Source of the DNA: CAVPHV01 sp963821095
GTDB lineage: Bacteria; Actinomycetota; Acidimicrobiia; Spongiisociales; UBA5794
Reading direction: 5' to 3'
NCBI GenBank assembly: GCA_963821095.1
Contig: CAWGCJ010000022.1
Span: 372,001-436,000 of the forward strand
DNA: 64,000 nucleotides
Position 1 is the stretch's first letter; the number at the start of each line of letters is the position of its first letter. Positions 9,204-17,415 of the stretch are shown in pieces. Made by a program: the position numbers and the translations under genes. The notes beneath the pieces were generated by a model. That model made no database searches and was not told where the DNA came from. It was given only the letters and a program-made list of their open reading frames with translations.

Positions 9204-9964
9204 GCGGGAGCCACGTCCACGCGCTCTATCGCCATGGGAACTCGCAGCTGCACCGCGCCGCTCCTCAAGTGAAGATCGTCGCTGCATTCGGGCTCGTGTT
9301 TGTGATCGCCCTCACCCCACGGACCGCGATCTGGGCTTTCGCGGTGTATGGGGTAATCGTTGCAGGGTTGATCGCGGCCGCGAACCTGTCCGTCGCGTTC
9401 ATCGCACGACGCGCGATCGTTCTGATCCCGTTCCTGGTCGTCGCCCTGCTTTTCCCGATCGTCGGATCGGGCGAGCGCGTCGAGGTGTTCGGCATCTCAC
9501 TGTCGGAGCAGGGGTTGTGGGACATGTGGAACGTGTTTGCCAAGGCGGGCCTCGGGTTCCTCGTCGCGGTCGTTCTGGCGGCCACTACCGCGATTGCCGA
9601 CCTCCTTCGCGGCCTCGATGCTCTCCACATGCCGCGGATCGTCACATCGATCATCGGATTCGCTGTGCGATACATCGATATTGTCGGAGCGGATTTCGGT
9701 CGGATGCGGGTCGCCCTCGCCTCTCGTGGCTACCAGGGGCGATCGATCGCGACGTGGCGTGTCTACGCAAGGACCGTTGGGTCGGTGTTCGTGCGCACCT
9801 ACGAGCGAGGGGAGCGTGTCTACCTTGCGATGCTGTCGCGCGTCTACAACGGGACCATGCCGTCCGCCGGGGTCGTTGCCGTTCCCGGCGCCCAATGGGC
9901 GGCCGCCGCGGCGATCGTCGGCTCGGCGGCGATCGTCATGGTCGCGTCCAGGGGTTTGGCGTGA
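9200..9964 (+). CDS. cbiQ: ECF transporter T component CbiQ
   Basis: 254-residue transmembrane coupling protein with five to six hydrophobic segments. The cytoplasmic helices carry the arginine motifs that contact the ATPase: ALASRGYQGR and the downstream AMLSRVYNG (A-R-G type). It transmits ATP hydrolysis by CbiO to CbiM. The start is GTG 9200, overlapping the preceding stop, and its own stop overlaps the GTG of cbiO, so the transporter is translated as one coupled unit. Confidence 0.9.
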   Translation: MSGSHVHALYRHGNSQLHRAAPQVKIVAAFGLVFVIALTPRTAIWAFAVYGVIVAGLIAAANLSVAFIARRAIVLIPFLVVALLFPIVGSGERVEVFGISLSEQGLWDMWNVFAKAGLGFLVAVVLAATTAIADLLRGLDALHMPRIVTSIIGFAVRYIDIVGADFGRMRVALASRGYQGRSIATWRVYARTVGSVFVRTYERGERVYLAMLSRVYNGTMPSAGVVAVPGAQWAAAAAIVGSAAIVMVASRGLA

Positions 9965-10710
9965 GTACGCCCGTGATCGAGATTGACGGGCTCGGCTATC
10001 ACTACCCGGACGGCACCGTTGCCCTTGAAGATGTGGACCTCCATATCCACCAAGGTGAGCGGGTTGCCCTGCTCGGGCCGAACGGTGCCGGCAAGACCAC
10101 GCTGATCCTCCACATGAACGGCATCTACCTGCCGCAGACGGGGACGGTTGCCGTCTCCGGGTATCCGGTGACCGACGACAACCTGGTCGACATCCGCAGG
10201 AGGGTGGGGATCGTCTTCCAGGATCCAGACGACCAACTGTTCATGCCGACGGTGCGTGAAGATGTCGGCTTCGGTCCGGCCAACCTCGGCCTCACCGGCA
10301 CCGACCTCGACAACCGGGTCAACCAGGCGCTTGCCGCCGTGGAGGTGAGTGACCTTGCCGATCGCCCGCCCAACCATCTGTCGTTTGGCCAGAAGCGCAG
10401 AGTGGCGATCGCCGGGGTCATGGCGATGCAGCCTGAGATACTCGTACTCGACGAGCCGACGTCGAACCTTGATCCGGCGAGCCGCAAGGATCTGACCGTG
10501 ATCCTCGACAGCCTCGAGGTGACGCAACTGATCGTGACCCACGACCTGCTCTACGCGCTCGAGGTGTGCGAACGATCCGTGATCATCGACGCAGGACGGA
10601 TTGTGGCCGACGGAACCACCCGCGACGTGCTTGGCGATCCGGACCTGCTTGCCGAACACCGGCTTGGCCTGCCTGCCGGCCTCCGCATCGAGGATGTAGC
10701 GACACCGTGA
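9961..10710 (+). CDS. cbiO: ECF transporter ATPase CbiO
   Basis: 249-residue ABC ATPase. GTG 9961 is chosen because it overlaps the cbiQ stop (GTGA) and gives a normal-length protein. Motifs: Walker A GPNGAGKTT, Q-loop FQDPDDQLF (typical of CbiO/EcfA), signature LSFGQKRR (F replaces the usual G, as also seen in some EcfA proteins), Walker B LVLDEPTS and the switch His in VTHD. A single ATPase gene is present, so it probably acts as a homodimer under CbiQ. Its stop overlaps the start of the menC-like gene. Confidence 0.92.
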   Translation: MSTPVIEIDGLGYHYPDGTVALEDVDLHIHQGERVALLGPNGAGKTTLILHMNGIYLPQTGTVAVSGYPVTDDNLVDIRRRVGIVFQDPDDQLFMPTVREDVGFGPANLGLTGTDLDNRVNQALAAVEVSDLADRPPNHLSFGQKRRVAIAGVMAMQPEILVLDEPTSNLDPASRKDLTVILDSLEVTQLIVTHDLLYALEVCERSVIIDAGRIVADGTTRDVLGDPDLLAEHRLGLPAGLRIEDVATP

Positions 10711-11636
10711 CCGGGCAGCCCGTGGAGCGAGGCGACGGAACCGGGACGCTGACCGGCCGGATGTGGGAGGTCGCCATACCGCTCCACTCGCCGTTCACGA
10801 ACGCTTCCGGCACGGTCGTGAATCGTCGTGTGGTCATCGTGTCGATCAGCGACGGCTTCTTGACCGGGTGGGGCGAGGCGGCACCCTATCCGGGAATCAC
10901 GCCCGACACGGTCGATGACGCCTGGGACACGCTCGGGCGGGGGAGTGTGCTCGCTCCTTCTGCGGCCGCCGCCGTCGACGAAGCGCTGACCGATCTCGAA
11001 GCGCGGCGTGCTGCTGTGCCGTTGTGGAAGAGCATTGGTGGGTCTCGGCGGTCTGTGCCGACATCAATTGCTGTTGGCCTGGACGAGGATCCGATAGCAC
11101 GGGTGGAGGCGACGGGCGCCGCCGGCGTGAAGCTCAAGATCCGGCCGGGCGACGACGCGAGCCGCGTGGCAGTGGTGCGAGCGGCGTTGCCGGAACTTTC
11201 GATTGGCGTCGACGCCAACGGTTCCTACCGGTGGGACGAGCGGGCGGCGCTCCTCCGACTCGACAAGTACGCGATCGACTACATCGAACAGCCGTTCCCG
11301 GCGGATGACCTTGAGTCACACACCCGACTGAGGGATGAGATCGTCGCCGCGGTGGCCCTGGACGAGCCGATCGATTCGACGTCGTCGGCTATCGGTGCGA
11401 TCGAGGCCGGCGCCGCAGACATGCTCGTGGTGAAACCGGCCCGACTCGGTATGACCACGGCGCGTGTCATCCACGACATTGCCCTCGCCGCCGGCCTCCG
11501 GATCAAGGCTTCCGGGCTGGTCGAGACCGCCATTGGGAGGGCGCACACGCTCGCAATTGCCACGCTGCCGGCGGCTGTCTCCTCAGACGTCGCCGCACCG
11601 GACTGGTACCTGGAGGGGCGGCGTCGATGCTCTTGA
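10707..11636 (+). CDS. menC: Enolase-superfamily enzyme, o-succinylbenzoate synthase-like (MenC)
   Basis: 309 residues. The GTG at 10707 overlaps the cbiO stop, which fixes the start. Muconate-lactonizing-type barrel with the expected catalytic set: Lys142/Lys144 (KLKI), metal ligands Asp169 (DANG), Glu194 (EQPF), Asp219 (DEP) and Lys243 (VKPARLG). The EQPF and KPARLGG-like blocks fit MenC, which dehydrates SHCHC to o-succinylbenzoate in menaquinone synthesis. A dipeptide epimerase or N-acylamino-acid racemase is possible, because no other men gene is nearby. The coupling to a cobalt transporter is unexplained; the enzyme itself needs a divalent metal. Confidence 0.75.
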   Translation: MTGQPVERGDGTGTLTGRMWEVAIPLHSPFTNASGTVVNRRVVIVSISDGFLTGWGEAAPYPGITPDTVDDAWDTLGRGSVLAPSAAAAVDEALTDLEARRAAVPLWKSIGGSRRSVPTSIAVGLDEDPIARVEATGAAGVKLKIRPGDDASRVAVVRAALPELSIGVDANGSYRWDERAALLRLDKYAIDYIEQPFPADDLESHTRLRDEIVAAVALDEPIDSTSSAIGAIEAGAADMLVVKPARLGMTTARVIHDIALAAGLRIKASGLVETAIGRAHTLAIATLPAAVSSDVAAPDWYLEGRRRCS

Positions 11637-11717
11637 GCCGGCCGTCGTGGGAGACCGCGTGGAAGTCTCGGATCGGCCAGGGGTGGGGTTCGACCCGGAT
11701 CCCGGCGCGTTCGAGCG

Positions 11718-12518
11718 CTACGTCGTCCGTGAATCGGTCCTCGGTTCGAGGATCTGGGACTGAACGACCCTGCCGACGGGTCCGTCGGCGTCGAAGAGAT
11801 CGGAGTCTGCGGAGCCGATCCCTGTGGCGTGCTGGTGAGCACGCGACCGCATGCCGAGCCACGGCCCGGTCGGAAGGCGATGGAGCATGAGGCTCACATC
11901 CGGGTTCACGTACAACCAGTCGCTGCCGTCGAGCGCCATCGAGTTGCCGTTGCCGACGTCTGAGAGCGTCGCCGTCTGTACCAACGGGGTCGTCGGCTCG
12001 TGCTCGACGACCGGCACCAGCAGCCGTACCCACGACAGACCCTCACCGAGCGTGAAGAACGAGTCGTTGACCGTCCGCGCCTCGATGGCATGGCTGTGGA
12101 AACGTTCCTGATCGGTGACGTCGAATCCGAAGCGGCCCCATGAGATCGCCTCAGCCTCGTCGAGCCCCGGGGGAGGGGTCCAGGAGTCGACCGGATCCGG
12201 GATTGGCACCTCGCTCGTCCGAATCTTCAGACCCGAGGCCCGGGCCACGGGCTGACCGGCTGCAACGAGCACGGCGTCGACAACCTGGATTCGGCGCCCA
12301 TCCCGGGCCACCGTCGTGTCGACGCTCAGCGGTATGTCGACCGGTACACCGCGGAAGAGGTCCACGGTCAGCCGTACGACCTGCATCGGAACGGTGCTCG
12401 GCGTTCGTTCGACCGCCCGTGCGAGCAACCCGACCGGCGGACCACCGTGCTGGATGTCACCCGACCAGATACTCCGCGTCAGACCGGTGGGATGGAAAGG
12501 CCTCGCCGTCGCGGACAT
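11718..12518 (-). CDS. Acyl-CoA thioesterase, double hot-dog (TesB/4HBT_3-like)
   Basis: 266 residues, the length of a tandem hot-dog thioesterase. The N-terminal half has the HGGPPVGLLARA helix entry (active-site region) and the C-terminal half shows DSFFTLGEGLSWVRL and the end-domain substrate loop NPDVSLMLHR. The family hydrolyses medium- to long-chain acyl-CoA. It is convergent with the menC-like gene and lies upstream of, and in the same direction as, no close partner; an acyl-CoA dehydrogenase on the same strand begins about 1.3 kb away, consistent with a fatty-acid context. Confidence 0.8.
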   Translation of the reverse strand: MSATARPFHPTGLTRSIWSGDIQHGGPPVGLLARAVERTPSTVPMQVVRLTVDLFRGVPVDIPLSVDTTVARDGRRIQVVDAVLVAAGQPVARASGLKIRTSEVPIPDPVDSWTPPPGLDEAEAISWGRFGFDVTDQERFHSHAIEARTVNDSFFTLGEGLSWVRLLVPVVEHEPTTPLVQTATLSDVGNGNSMALDGSDWLYVNPDVSLMLHRLPTGPWLGMRSRAHQHATGIGSADSDLFDADGPVGRVVQSQILEPRTDSRTT

Positions 12519-12541
12519 AGAGCGCGGGGGACATGGCAGGA

Positions 12542-12597
12542 AGCTACCAGCTACGAGCTGCGAGCTGCGAGCTGTGAGCTGCGAGCTACGAGCTGAG
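12542..12597. repeat. 7-bp tandem repeat, eight units of AGCTRCG
   Basis: Eight consecutive heptamers (AGCTACC, AGCTACG, AGCTGCG twice, AGCTGTG, AGCTGCG, AGCTACG, AGCTGAG) fill the start of a 171-bp intergenic gap between the thioesterase and the acyl-CoA dehydrogenase. The same heptamer, on the opposite strand, recurs at 35983-36013. The units vary by transitions at two positions. There is no coding potential; it looks like a dispersed heptanucleotide repeat family. Confidence 0.8.
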
Positions 12598-12689
12598 CTC
12601 GAGCCAGAGTCCTCTCCCTTGGTGGGAAGTGGGACGCAACGCCACAGCCGCCCGGTGTTGCTCGAGGCTCGCAGCTCGGGGCTCTCGCC

Positions 12690-13826
12690 TCACTCCACCG
12701 GCAACCCGAACCCGCGGGCAATGATCAGGCGCTGCATCTCGCTGGTCCCTTCGCCGATCTCGAGGACCTTCGCGTCGCGATAGTGGCGGGCGACGAGGGT
12801 GTCGTCGAGGAATCCGGCACCGCCGAAGACTTGGGTCGCGTCGCGAGTCGCCGTGACGGCCGACTCGGTTGCGTAGAGCTTCGCTCGGGCGGCGGCGTGC
12901 TTGTAGGGCTGGCCGGTGTCCTTGAGCCATGCGGCCTTGTAGGTGAGGAGGCGCGCCGCTTCGACCATGACCTCGATATCGGCGATCTTGAAGGCGATGC
13001 CCTGATACGAGCCGATGGGGCTTCCAAACGACATCCGATCCTGGGCATAGGCAACCGTCTCGTCGAGGCACGACTGGAGCACGCCAACGGCGAGTGCGGC
13101 AATGGCGATCCTGCCGTCATCGAGAATCGAGAGGAACTGCCGGAATCCGTCGCCTCGCGTTCCAAGGAGGTGATCCTCAGGGACGCGGCACTCGGTGAAG
13201 CTGAGGCCGTGGGTGTCGGAAGCATGCCAGCCCATCTTCTCGTACGACGGTTCGACCACGAACCCAGCGGTACCGGCCGGGACGATGATCGCGGAAATCT
13301 CGTCGGGGCCGGTTCTGGCGGTCACGGTCACCAGGGAGGTGATGGCGGTGCCGGAATTGGTGATGAACGCCTTCGAACCGTTGATCACCCATTCGCCATC
13401 AACCAAGTCGGCCCGGGTTTGGGTCGCCCCAGCATCGGATCCACCGCCTGCCTCCGTGAGGCCGAAGCCCGCGAGCGTGCGGCCCGCGATGAGATCGGGA
13501 AGCCATCGGTCTTTCTGGGCGTTCGTGCCGAACTCGGCGATCGGATTGATGCCCAGACCCACAGCCGCCTCGAGGGTGATCGCAATCGACTGATCGACGC
13601 GGGCCAACTCCTCGATCGCGATGCACAGCGTCGTGAAGTCTGAGCCGGAACCGCCGTACTGCTCCGGAAACGGCAGCCCGAAGAGGCCGAGGTCACCCAT
13701 CTTGGCGACCACGTCGAGCGGGAAGGCTCGCGTCCGGTCCCACTCACGGGCGTGCGGGGCGACTTCTGCGTCGGCGAACTCTCGCATTACCCGGCGAAAT
13801 GCGACGTGCTCTTCCTTGAACTCCAC
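12690..13826 (-). CDS. Acyl-CoA dehydrogenase
   Basis: 378 residues, full length. N-terminal alpha-helical domain, then the FAD/substrate signature GFGLTEAGGGSDAG, central beta domain, and the C-terminal helical domain with RMSFGSPIGSYQ and QVFGGAGF. The catalytic base is Glu359 in EIGEGTSE. It oxidises acyl-CoA to trans-2-enoyl-CoA with electrons passed to ETF. The chain-length class (short, branched or medium) cannot be fixed, although the general layout is short/branched-chain-like. The start is GTG 13826 behind GGGGAGG. It is divergent from the small membrane-protein gene. Confidence 0.9.
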   Translation of the reverse strand: MEFKEEHVAFRRVMREFADAEVAPHAREWDRTRAFPLDVVAKMGDLGLFGLPFPEQYGGSGSDFTTLCIAIEELARVDQSIAITLEAAVGLGINPIAEFGTNAQKDRWLPDLIAGRTLAGFGLTEAGGGSDAGATQTRADLVDGEWVINGSKAFITNSGTAITSLVTVTARTGPDEISAIIVPAGTAGFVVEPSYEKMGWHASDTHGLSFTECRVPEDHLLGTRGDGFRQFLSILDDGRIAIAALAVGVLQSCLDETVAYAQDRMSFGSPIGSYQGIAFKIADIEVMVEAARLLTYKAAWLKDTGQPYKHAAARAKLYATESAVTATRDATQVFGGAGFLDDTLVARHYRDAKVLEIGEGTSEMQRLIIARGFGLPVE

Positions 13827-13887
13827 CTGAGGGGCCTCCCCGTGCGCTCGCTGCCAGCCTATCTAGATGAGGCCTCGCGCGTCCCGC

Positions 13888-13893
13888 TAGAGT
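13888..13893 (+). promoter_or_regulatory. -10 box (TAGAGT) for small membrane protein gene
   Basis: A TANNNT element 28 nt upstream of the ATG at 13922. The intervening leader contains the strong ribosome site AAGGGAGGG, so this transcript is leadered, unlike many others in the window. Position and consensus only; no -35 box stands out. Confidence 0.4.
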
Positions 13894-13921
13894 CGCAGGA
13901 ACGATCCAAGGGAGGGTTCAT

Positions 13922-14203
13922 ATGTGTTGTTTCTTCGCTGCGTTGGTGACGCTTGGTCCCCGCTTCGCAATCCTGATCTGGTGGCTGATGCAACCTGCCC
14001 GCTGGGAAGCCGCATTCTCGAGCTTCTTCTGGCCGTTCCTTGGGTTCATCTTCGCTCCGTGGACCACGATGTCGTGGGTCGCCGTGGCGCCTGGCGGGGT
14101 CACGGGCTTCGACTTCTTCATCGTCGCCATCGGAGTCTTCCTGGACATCGCCAGCTACGGAGCGAGCGAGTACGGCCGCAGGGAGCGGTACGCCGCTGTC
14201 TAG
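13922..14203 (+). CDS. Small hydrophobic membrane protein, unknown function
   Basis: 93 residues with three predicted membrane stretches (about 5-25, 33-47 and 62-80) and a charged C-terminal tail (EYGRRERY). The start is well supported by AAGGGAGGG eight nt upstream and a -10-like box further up. The N-terminal CC pair is not in a lipobox context. The Trp/Phe-rich middle and Pro suggest a compact helical hairpin. I do not recognise a family with confidence. Confidence 0.7.
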   Translation: MCCFFAALVTLGPRFAILIWWLMQPARWEAAFSSFFWPFLGFIFAPWTTMSWVAVAPGGVTGFDFFIVAIGVFLDIASYGASEYGRRERYAAV

Positions 14204-14235
14204 GTTCCTGCAACCGATCGATTGGCCGACGCCTG

Positions 14236-14844
14236 ATGGACACGGCCGTCGCGCTCGTACAGAGCTACCTGTATATGAATGGGTACTTCACCGTCACGGA
14301 GTATCCGGTCCTCGAACTGATGGAGGATGGCGAGTACCGCACCGTCACCGACGTTGACGTGCTCGCCGTCCGCATCCCGGGTGCAGGACGGGGCGGCGGC
14401 GAAGTCGGCGGCACGTTCGTCGGCGTCGACCCGGATCTCGACGTCGACCTCGAACGGATCGACCTCATCATCGCCGAGGTGAAGGAAGGCCGGGCCGACC
14501 TCAACGCGTCGGCCCGTGACCCGAAGGTGCTGCGCGCGGCGCTGAATCGGTTCGGTGCCCTCGGCGAGGAACGCGTGTCGCGCGTGATCGCCGACCTGCT
14601 CGAAAACGGGGAGGCCGACCATCCGGACGGACCGCGGGTCCGCCTCATGGCGTTCGGAGCCCGCCCGCCGACGCAGCGTGACGTCTCGCACCGGTGGAGG
14701 CTCCACGGCGATATCGCCGGATACATGTACCGCAGGATCGGTCAGAACTGGTCGGCAGCGCAGGCGATGCAATCGAAGGATCCTGCGCTCTCGTTCATGT
14801 TGCTGTTGGAGAAGGCCGTTCGCGGAGAGTCGAAGGAGAGGTAG
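14236..14844 (+). CDS. Unknown protein with possible PD-(D/E)xK nuclease fold
   Basis: 202 residues from ATG 14236. The N-terminal region has an order of elements like PD-(D/E)xK enzymes: a helix with a conserved Tyr/Glu (TEYPVLE), then TDVDVLAVRIP (candidate metal Asp), then a strand IDLIIAEVKEG (candidate ExK). The C-terminal half (VSHRWRLHGDIAGYMY) is unlike any family I can name. No restriction or defence genes are adjacent; trmL follows 32 nt downstream. The fold assignment is an inference from motif order only. Confidence 0.65.
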   Translation: MDTAVALVQSYLYMNGYFTVTEYPVLELMEDGEYRTVTDVDVLAVRIPGAGRGGGEVGGTFVGVDPDLDVDLERIDLIIAEVKEGRADLNASARDPKVLRAALNRFGALGEERVSRVIADLLENGEADHPDGPRVRLMAFGARPPTQRDVSHRWRLHGDIAGYMYRRIGQNWSAAQAMQSKDPALSFMLLLEKAVRGESKER

Positions 14845-14876
14845 GGGAGCGGCCACGCCGATCCCGGACCACCCGC

Positions 14877-15332
14877 ATGTTCCACGTTGTCCTGCACCGA
14901 CCGGAGATCCCGCCCAACACCGGCAACCTCATGCGGCTGTGCGTGAACACCGGGAACCGACTCCACCTCATCCGCCCGCTCGGCTTCGACCTGGACGACG
15001 CGCGCCTGCGCCGCGCCGGACTCGACTATCGCGAGTACGCCGACGTCGAGGTGTACGACGACCTGGATGCCTTCCTCGACACCGTCCGCCCGCCTCGTGT
15101 GTTCGCATTCACCCAGCATGCCGAGCATCTCTACACGAACGTCGCATACGCAGACGGCGACGCCCTGATGTTCGGCAGCGAGTCAGACGGGTTGCCGCCC
15201 GAGGCACTCGGTCATCCCGCCGTCGAGGATCGGCTGCGCATTCCGATCGCGCCGGGAGGTCGGTCCTTGAACCTTGCGAACGCCGCGGCGATCGTCGTCT
15301 ACGAAGCGTGGCGCCAGGCCGACTTCGCATAG
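14877..15332 (+). CDS. trmL: tRNA (cytidine/uridine(34)-2'-O)-methyltransferase TrmL, SPOUT family
   Basis: 151 residues, the length of TrmL/YibK. The start at ATG 14877 matches the family opening (MFHVVLHRPEIPPNTGN). SPOUT knot motifs are present: NTGNLMRLCVNTG at the N-terminus, LMFGSESDGLP and the SAM-binding RIPI...RSLNLANAAAIV. The enzyme methylates the ribose of the wobble base in tRNA-Leu isoacceptors using SAM. It may be co-transcribed with the gene just upstream (32-nt gap). Confidence 0.9.
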   Translation: MFHVVLHRPEIPPNTGNLMRLCVNTGNRLHLIRPLGFDLDDARLRRAGLDYREYADVEVYDDLDAFLDTVRPPRVFAFTQHAEHLYTNVAYADGDALMFGSESDGLPPEALGHPAVEDRLRIPIAPGGRSLNLANAAAIVVYEAWRQADFA

Positions 15333-15383
15333 GGCCGGAGCCTCGTTGATTCCCGACCTGCCTGCGTCCGATCCGGTACCTTG

Positions 15384-15796
15384 ATGGCCGTGAAACACCA
15401 ATTCCCGATCAGCGTCCGGTTCTACGAACTCGATCCATACCGCCACGTCAACCACGCCGTCTACATCCAGTACTTCGAAGCGGCTCGTGTTGAGTTGCTG
15501 CGCGAGGCCGGGTCTGACCCTCCAGGGGATGATGGACGACGGTGTCATGATCGTCGTCACCGACATTGCGACACGGTTCCTCCGGTCGGCCGAGGGGAAC
15601 GACGATCTCGTGGTCGAGACCGAGGTGCTGGAGTTCAAGCGGGTTACCTCCCGCTGGCGCCAGCAGACTGGTGCGAAACGGCGAAGTCATCGTCGAACAA
15701 GAACTCGGTGCTGCTGTCACCAATCTCCAGGGGCGACCGATTCGATTCCCCGAGCCGATGGTCGAGCGTCTCCGTCCCTACCTCCTAGAGTCGTGA
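15384..15796 (+). CDS. Hot-dog acyl-CoA thioesterase, YbgC/FadM-like (frameshifted)
   Basis: About 135 residues when repaired. The N-terminus shows the 4HBT active-site pattern RFYELDPYRHVNHAVYIQYFE (Asp in ELDPYRHVN). The middle continues in a second frame (GLTLQGMMDDGVMIV to TSRWRQ) after a shift near 15515, and the end (LVRNGEVIVEQELG) in a third after a shift near 15660. The final stop TGA 15794-15796 overlaps the GTG of the acetyltransferase gene. Conservation across the breaks points to indel errors. A -10-like TACCTT sits only two nt before the ATG. Confidence 0.72.
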
Positions 15797-16526
15797 CGGT
15801 CGAAGCGATCGAAGCGGCGGCAGCGGTCGCATGGCCTCCGACGGAGTCGACGACGATCGGCGAGTGGACGCTTTCAGCCGGCGACGGCTTCTCCCGCCGG
15901 CGGAACTCGGCGGTACCGGCAGGGCCGGTGCCCGATGACCTGGAACGGCGCCTCGCCGATGTCGCCGAGTGGTATCGCGTGCGGGCCCTTCCGACGATCT
16001 TCCGGATCAACCCGACCTGCGATCCGGCGATCGACGCCGTCCTCGCCGACGATCGGCTACTCCATCGACGCCCCGACGCTCGTGATGCGGCGGGCGACAG
16101 AGCCGAGCGGAGCAGGTCCGCGACGTGCTCGAGTCCCCCGTCGCTACCGATGACTGGATCTCGGCGGAGATCGGCGCTCTGGGCATCGATCCGTCACAGG
16201 CCGGTCCCTGGCTCGCGACACTGGCACGGATCCCCGGCCCTGCAGCGTTCGTCAGCCCTGCGGTGGCGGGGCTTCCGGTCGGCGCGGGTCTCGGCGTAGT
16301 GGTGGGCGACCATCTCGGCGTGTTCGAGGTCGTGGTCGATCCGGCCCACCGAAGGCAGGGTCATGCCACCCGGATGATGGGTGCGCTCCACGCATTCGGC
16401 GCGCGCTCGGGGGCGGCGACCGCGTTCCTCCAGGTTCTGGAGAACGACGAACGGGCGATCGGCCTGTACCAGTCGGTCGGATACGAAGTGTCCCACCGCT
16501 ACTGGTACCGCCGGTCTGATGCGTAG
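15793..16526 (+). CDS. GNAT family N-acetyltransferase (frameshifted)
   Basis: About 245 residues when repaired. GTG 15793 overlaps the preceding stop. The N-terminal part (WTLSAGDGFSRRRNSA) is typical of two-domain GNAT proteins. Frame changes occur near 16055 and 16110; the third frame carries the acetyl-CoA-binding core VVDPAHRRQGHATRMM (R/Q-x-x-G-x-A loop) and the end strand YQSVGYEVSHRYWYRR. The acceptor substrate is unknown. The two shifts in about 60 bp leave a short ambiguous stretch. Confidence 0.75.
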
Positions 16527-16549
16527 CGGCCGCTCGCGTCCGCTGAGAG

Positions 16550-17233
16550 CTAGTTGCTCGCGTTCTGCGAAGGCAGGTTCGGAATCAGCCAACTCAGCAG
16601 CGCATCTTCGCTCCTGGTCTGCAGCGTTGCCTTCCCCGGTCCGGTGAGATCGACGACCAGGCCTTCTCCGCCGAAGATGGTGCTCTTCCACCCGGCAACC
16701 TTGCGGACCTTGAAGTCCATGCCCTCAGTGAATGTGACCAGGTGCCCGGTATCGAACGTGAAGCGCTCACCCGGGCCGAGCGTGATCTCCTCGATGGCGC
16801 CATACGATGAGACGATGAGCGTCCCCGTCCCATGGACCTTCAACATGACCAGGCCTTCGCTTGCGAAGAACGTCTTTGCTCCGCTCCACTTCGTATCGAT
16901 GTTGAGCGACGGCGACGACGCGATGTAGCTCCCGCTCTGGACCATCAGCGACTCGCCGGTGAGTTCCAACACCTTCATGTCGCCGGGGAGGGCCGGGGCA
17001 ACGTAGATCGTCCCGCCGGTTGCTGGCGCCGTGTATGTGTTGAGGAAGAAGCTCTCCTTCCCGAACGTCGCTCGGCCGAGCGACTTCAGGAATCCGCCGC
17101 GTGCTTTGGTCTGGAGTTCGAGATCCGAGGACATGGCAACCATGGCACCGGCCTCAACGACGATGTCCTCGCCGGGATCCAGGGCCACCTTGGCCGTGGC
17201 GAATGCGGGTCGGTAGTCGACATCGATCTTCAT
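16550..17233 (-). CDS. AIM24 family protein (TIGR00266-like beta-helix protein)
   Basis: 227 residues, complete. Characteristic features are an early DPGEDIVVEAGAMVAMS, the GKESFFLNTY strand, LVMLKVHGTGTL, and the VRKVAGWKSTIFGGEGLVVDLTG block near the C-terminus. The protein is predicted to be an all-beta double-sheet fold; bacterial members have no settled biochemical role. The ribosome site GAGGAGC precedes the ATG. It is convergent with the acetyltransferase gene and divergent from tRNA-Ile2. Confidence 0.88.
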   Translation of the reverse strand: MKIDVDYRPAFATAKVALDPGEDIVVEAGAMVAMSSDLELQTKARGGFLKSLGRATFGKESFFLNTYTAPATGGTIYVAPALPGDMKVLELTGESLMVQSGSYIASSPSLNIDTKWSGAKTFFASEGLVMLKVHGTGTLIVSSYGAIEEITLGPGERFTFDTGHLVTFTEGMDFKVRKVAGWKSTIFGGEGLVVDLTGPGKATLQTRSEDALLSWLIPNLPSQNASN

Positions 17234-17341
17234 GACGCTCCTCTCGTACGGATGGCGTCGACCCTACCGGGCGCGACCCGGAGCATGGGTCAACCTGATG
17301 CATCCGGTTCGCTACGCTCGCGACTGCTGGCGGGGGAGAGC

Positions 17342-17415
17342 GGGCCCGTAGCTCAGCTGGTTAGAGCAGGCGACTCATAATCGCTTGGCCGCAGGTTCGA
17401 GTCCTGCCGGGCCCA
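17342..17415 (+). tRNA. tRNA-Ile2 (anticodon CAT, lysidine type)
   Basis: 74-nt cloverleaf: acceptor stem GGGCCCG/CGGGCCC (17342-17348 with 17408-17414), D arm GCTCAGCTGGTTAGAGC, anticodon arm GGCGA-CTCATAA-TCGCT, T arm GCAGG-TTCGAGT-CCTGC and discriminator A 17415. The anticodon is CAT; the GGCGACTCATAATCGCTTGG stretch matches tRNA-Ile2 (CAU read as AUA after TilS lysidine modification) rather than elongator or initiator tRNA-Met. CCA is not encoded. Its 3' 23 nt begin the 160-bp tandem repeat that follows. Confidence 0.9.
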
